From Glaciimonas sp. PAMC28666 (GTDB lineage: Bacteria > Pseudomonadota > Gammaproteobacteria > Burkholderiales > Burkholderiaceae_D): 64,000 nucleotides of DNA. The DNA is taken from assembly GCF_016917355.1 (NCBI RefSeq), contig NZ_CP070304.1, positions 4,588,001-4,652,000 of the forward strand, written 5' to 3'. The translations under genes and the position numbers were made by a program. Positions within the stretch are counted from its first letter, which is position 1, and each line of letters starts with the position of its first letter. Below the pieces are notes generated by a model. The model was not told the origin of the DNA. It did no database searches and was given only the letters and a program-made list of their open reading frames with translations. Of this stretch, positions 61,419 through 64,000 are shown in pieces.

Positions 61419-62516
61419 ATGAACGTCATAGAATTCTACGAACAGACGTTGGCCCAGCGTGGATTTACGTCCGATGCGGCACAATTGTTGGCGGTTGAGC
61501 GATTGCAGCACGCGTATGACGAATGGGTCGCCTTCAAGGCGCAGCGTTCCAATTCTTTCAAACGGTTGATCAATCGTCCCGATGTGCCCCGTGGTTTATA
61601 CATGTGGGGTGGGGTCGGACGCGGTAAGTCGTTCCTGATGGATAGTTTCTATTCCGTTGTGCCGGTAGTGCGCAAAGTGCGCCTGCATTTTCATGAGTTC
61701 ATGCGCGCAGTGCATCGCCAGCTGGATGAGTTAAAAGGGGTTGAAGATCCTTTAGACGAAGTGGCGAAACGGATTGCAAAAAAATATCGTTTGATCTGCT
61801 TCGACGAATTTCATGTGTCCGACATTGCTGATGCCATGATTCTGTATAACTTGCTCAGGGCCTTATTCGATAACGGCGTTTCTTTCGTCATGACGTCCAA
61901 TTACGAGCCCGGCACTTTATATCCGGATGGCCTGCATCGGGATCGCATGTTGCCAACCATTAAGCTTTTGCGCGATAAGCTCGATGTGATAAACATCGAT
62001 GCCGGTATTGACTATCGCAGACGCGCAATGGATTTGGTGGACAGTTACTACACGCCACTCAATGGTGATAGCGATCGCTCCTTGCGGCATGCTTTCGCCG
62101 GAGTGGCTGAAATGGCAGACCAGGATCCGGTGGTTGACATTGAAGCGCGTAAAATCAAGTCATTGCGGCGTGCGGGTGGTGTTATTTGGTTTGATTTCGC
62201 AACTTTGTGTGGTGGGCCACGTTCACAGAATGATTATCTCGAACTCGCCAGTCGGTTTCATACAGTAATATTGTCCGGTATCCCACAAATGTCCGCGGCG
62301 ATGTCTTCCGAAGCACGCCGGTTTACATGGCTGATTGATGTGTTTTATGATCACAAGATTAAATTGATTATGTCTGCTGCGGTGGTGCCAGAAGAACTCT
62401 ATACCCAAGGTATGCTGGCAAACGAATTCCATCGGACAGTGTCACGGATTAGTGAGATGCAATCGCAGGAGTATATGGACTCCGAGCAACGTGGCAGTGC
62501 GGACGCGATCGCTTGA
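61419..62516 (+). CDS. zapE: Cell division ATPase ZapE (AFG1-like)
   Basis: 365 residues from ATG 61419 (an ATG at 61404 is possible). Walker A G-V-G-R-G-K-S-F-L-M-D, Walker B L-I-C-F-D-E-F-H-V-S-D, and sensor motif V-M-T-S-N-Y-E-P. ZapE acts on the Z-ring under stress in E. coli. Its place behind the odh genes is common in Burkholderiales. Confidence 0.95.
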   Translation: MNVIEFYEQTLAQRGFTSDAAQLLAVERLQHAYDEWVAFKAQRSNSFKRLINRPDVPRGLYMWGGVGRGKSFLMDSFYSVVPVVRKVRLHFHEFMRAVHRQLDELKGVEDPLDEVAKRIAKKYRLICFDEFHVSDIADAMILYNLLRALFDNGVSFVMTSNYEPGTLYPDGLHRDRMLPTIKLLRDKLDVINIDAGIDYRRRAMDLVDSYYTPLNGDSDRSLRHAFAGVAEMADQDPVVDIEARKIKSLRRAGGVIWFDFATLCGGPRSQNDYLELASRFHTVILSGIPQMSAAMSSEARRFTWLIDVFYDHKIKLIMSAAVVPEELYTQGMLANEFHRTVSRISEMQSQEYMDSEQRGSADAIA

Positions 62517-62660
62517 CCGTTCAGGTCAAGGCAGATTGAAACGTCTGTTATCTTCCTGCATAAAGCGATGGCATGCGTCATCCTTGGGTGACAGCGTTGA
62601 AGAACCGAATAATGCAATGTAAGAAATGGATGGAAACACGTGAGATTCGCTACTTTTGTT

Positions 62661-63725
62661 ATGAAAACGCCGCATACAATGCATTCAAAGATTACGCAAT
62701 CCTCCCATAAAGCCACCGGGGCCGTTGATTCTCAGGGCGTAAAACCAACGCTACTGCTGGCTGCGATGCTGCTCTTTGTCGGGTGTGGCCTCACAGGCAT
62801 GATCCATGCGCAAGAGGTAGCGAAACCGGTTCAAAACGGCAGTATCACGTCCGAAAGCGCACCCAGCAATAATGGTAGCGTCCAAGTCGGTGCTGATCAA
62901 GTTACACCAAACATCAATGCAAACAAGCCCAATGCCGAGGTGGGTGGTACGGCGGGCGTCAACGGAAGTATTAAACAATCCGATAGTGCGGTTGCCAATC
63001 CTGATGCGTTAAGAGATCCTAATAAAGTATTCGACGCGTCGATCCCCGCTGCCGAATTTGTCGCGCGTCATCCGCCCGGCTCCATTAGCTCAGTGGTCGG
63101 CGCTGACGATGTGCTGACCGATGTCACCAAAGCGCGGGCTGAGGTCGAATTACGTAACACCAATGAACGACGCGTTTGCTATAAAAAGTTTTTTACGAAT
63201 CACTGTTTAGACGCCGTAAAAGAACAACGTCGCCTGGCGTTAAAGCAAATTCGCCCGTTGGAAGTTGAGGCGAACGCATTTAAGCGTCGCGCTACTGCGG
63301 ATGACCGCGATAAAGCGCTCGCAGAACAGCAAGCAAAAAACGACATATCTGCGCCCAAGCTGCAACAGGATCAAAAGGACAAAGAAAGTTCGATTGCCGA
63401 TAAAGTGAAACAAGGCGGCGAACACGACGCGGCGGTGACAGCGAACACCAAGCTTCACGCAGGTGAAGCTGAGAAGCGGGTCTCGGACAATGCAAAAAAA
63501 TTGCAACAGATTCAACAAAATGAGACTGCAAAAACCTCTGAACGAGCAGCCAATAGGGCTGCGTTTGCCAAAAAAGGCCAGGATGCGGCGGACCGTCAGC
63601 GCGACATAGCTGAGAAAAAAGCAGAAAAGGCGCGTCAACTGGCCGAGAAGAAGGCTGGAGCAGCGCCAACCGCCACTTCGCCAGCACTAGCACCCACAAC
63701 CACAAAATTGCCGGCGCAACCTTAA
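62661..63725 (+). CDS. Secreted coiled-coil protein of unknown function
   Basis: About 354 residues from ATG 62661 (an earlier in-frame GTG is at 62640). Hydrophobic segment L-L-L-A-A-M-L-L-F-V-G-C-G-L-T-G-M ahead of I-H-A-Q-E fits a signal peptide. Next a low-complexity N/G/S part, a short domain with two cysteines (R-V-C-Y-K-K-F-F-T-N-H-C-L-D-A), then a long A/K/E/Q coiled coil and a proline/threonine-rich end. Likely periplasmic. No family recognised. Confidence 0.7.
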   Translation: MKTPHTMHSKITQSSHKATGAVDSQGVKPTLLLAAMLLFVGCGLTGMIHAQEVAKPVQNGSITSESAPSNNGSVQVGADQVTPNINANKPNAEVGGTAGVNGSIKQSDSAVANPDALRDPNKVFDASIPAAEFVARHPPGSISSVVGADDVLTDVTKARAEVELRNTNERRVCYKKFFTNHCLDAVKEQRRLALKQIRPLEVEANAFKRRATADDRDKALAEQQAKNDISAPKLQQDQKDKESSIADKVKQGGEHDAAVTANTKLHAGEAEKRVSDNAKKLQQIQQNETAKTSERAANRAAFAKKGQDAADRQRDIAEKKAEKARQLAEKKAGAAPTATSPALAPTTTKLPAQP

Positions 63726-63921
63726 ATATACCGAACCCAACGCTGGCACATTATTGCGCCGGTCAGATCGCATGGAAAGGTTTTTCTCTTAAGCCGAGAA
63801 CCACGTCTCTGGTTCGCACCGAATAGCGGTGAATTCTGATCGGTATTGCGCCAGATCAAAAAACGGTTGACGCGTACTCCCCACATTTGCTCCCGGCTTT
63901 ACGCCGAGTGCCTCGTGCGGC

Positions 63922-63938
63922 CTTAAGACTGCCTTAAT
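63922..63938 (+). promoter_or_regulatory. Direct repeat of PmrA/QseB-box type
   Basis: CTTAAG-ACTGC-CTTAAT, two hexamers 11 bases apart, 24 bases before the response regulator start. OmpR-type regulators of the PmrA/QseB group bind such repeats. Confidence 0.5.
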
Positions 63939-63961
63939 CCGGCTGAGGTACTATCAGGCTT

Positions 63962-64000
63962 ATGCGTATCCTCCTTGCAGAAGACGACCCCTCGCTAGGC
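63962..64000 (+). CDS. Response regulator, N-terminal fragment (OmpR type)
   Basis: Only 13 codons are in the window: M-R-I-L-L-A-E-D-D-P-S-L-G. L-L-A-E-D-D is the acidic pocket of receiver domains, in the form usual for OmpR/PhoB-class regulators. The gene continues past the right edge. Confidence 0.75.
   Translation, partial: MRILLAEDDPSLG

Overview
The window joins a large P2-like prophage (left edge to somewhere between about 35 and 39 kb) to a stretch of housekeeping chromosome (about 39.2 kb to the right edge). The host is most likely a betaproteobacterium of order Burkholderiales, probably Oxalobacteraceae. This is inferred from the gene order acnA / malate dehydrogenase / GntR / sdhCDAB / sdhE / gltA / odhA / odhB / lpd / zapE, from a DUF2863 gene, and from the prophage resembling the Ralstonia/Burkholderia branch of P2-like phages. 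No species can be fixed from the sequence.

Prophage, 1-5.8 kb: start of the integrase (cut by the left edge), a DUF4224 gene coupled to it, a fused primase-helicase, a BRO-type antirepressor, an Ogr-like late activator, a CII-like regulator and a ribbon-helix-helix protein, all on the minus strand and divergent from a C-type repressor. Accessory cassette 1, 5.97-11.1 kb: a DUF4145 protein with an Rx4H motif, two small genes and an OLD-like ATPase/TOPRIM nuclease (plus strand). It is followed by a toxin-antitoxin-like operon built around a zeta-kinase protein that carries its own BrnA-like DNA-binding tail (minus strand). 11.2-22.9 kb: the tail module in P2 order read backwards (D, U, T, E', E, FII, FI, fibre assembly, H, I, J, W, V), including a -1 frameshift site in gene E. 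Accessory cassette 2, 22.9-24.9 kb: brnTA and a membrane-anchored Mrr-type endonuclease, inserted between V and S. 24.9-33.9 kb: S, R, lysis genes, X, L, M, N, O, then divergent P and Q.

Right flank of the prophage, 33.9-39.2 kb: a zinc-ribbon gene, an SRAP (YedK/HMCES-type) gene, a tRNA-like fragment, a PD-(D/E)XK-like unknown, LexA-controlled umuDC, and a 300-base array of GGTAACC elements bounded by 27-bp inverted repeats. Then comes tRNA-Pro(GGG) with its own terminator. The exact attachment site is not settled: candidates are the tRNA-like fragment near 35.02 kb and the 3' end of tRNA-Pro at 39.216 kb. The left attachment site lies outside the window.

Chromosome, 39.4-64 kb: an M14 peptidase, DUF2863, aconitase, a lysine-rich secreted protein, a CitE-like lyase, malate dehydrogenase, a GntR/HutC regulator, the succinate dehydrogenase operon with its flavinylation factor, citrate synthase, the complete 2-oxoglutarate dehydrogenase complex (E1, E2, E3), a lipoprotein, ZapE, a secreted coiled-coil protein and the first codons of an OmpR-type response regulator. 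Together these encode most of the oxidative TCA cycle.
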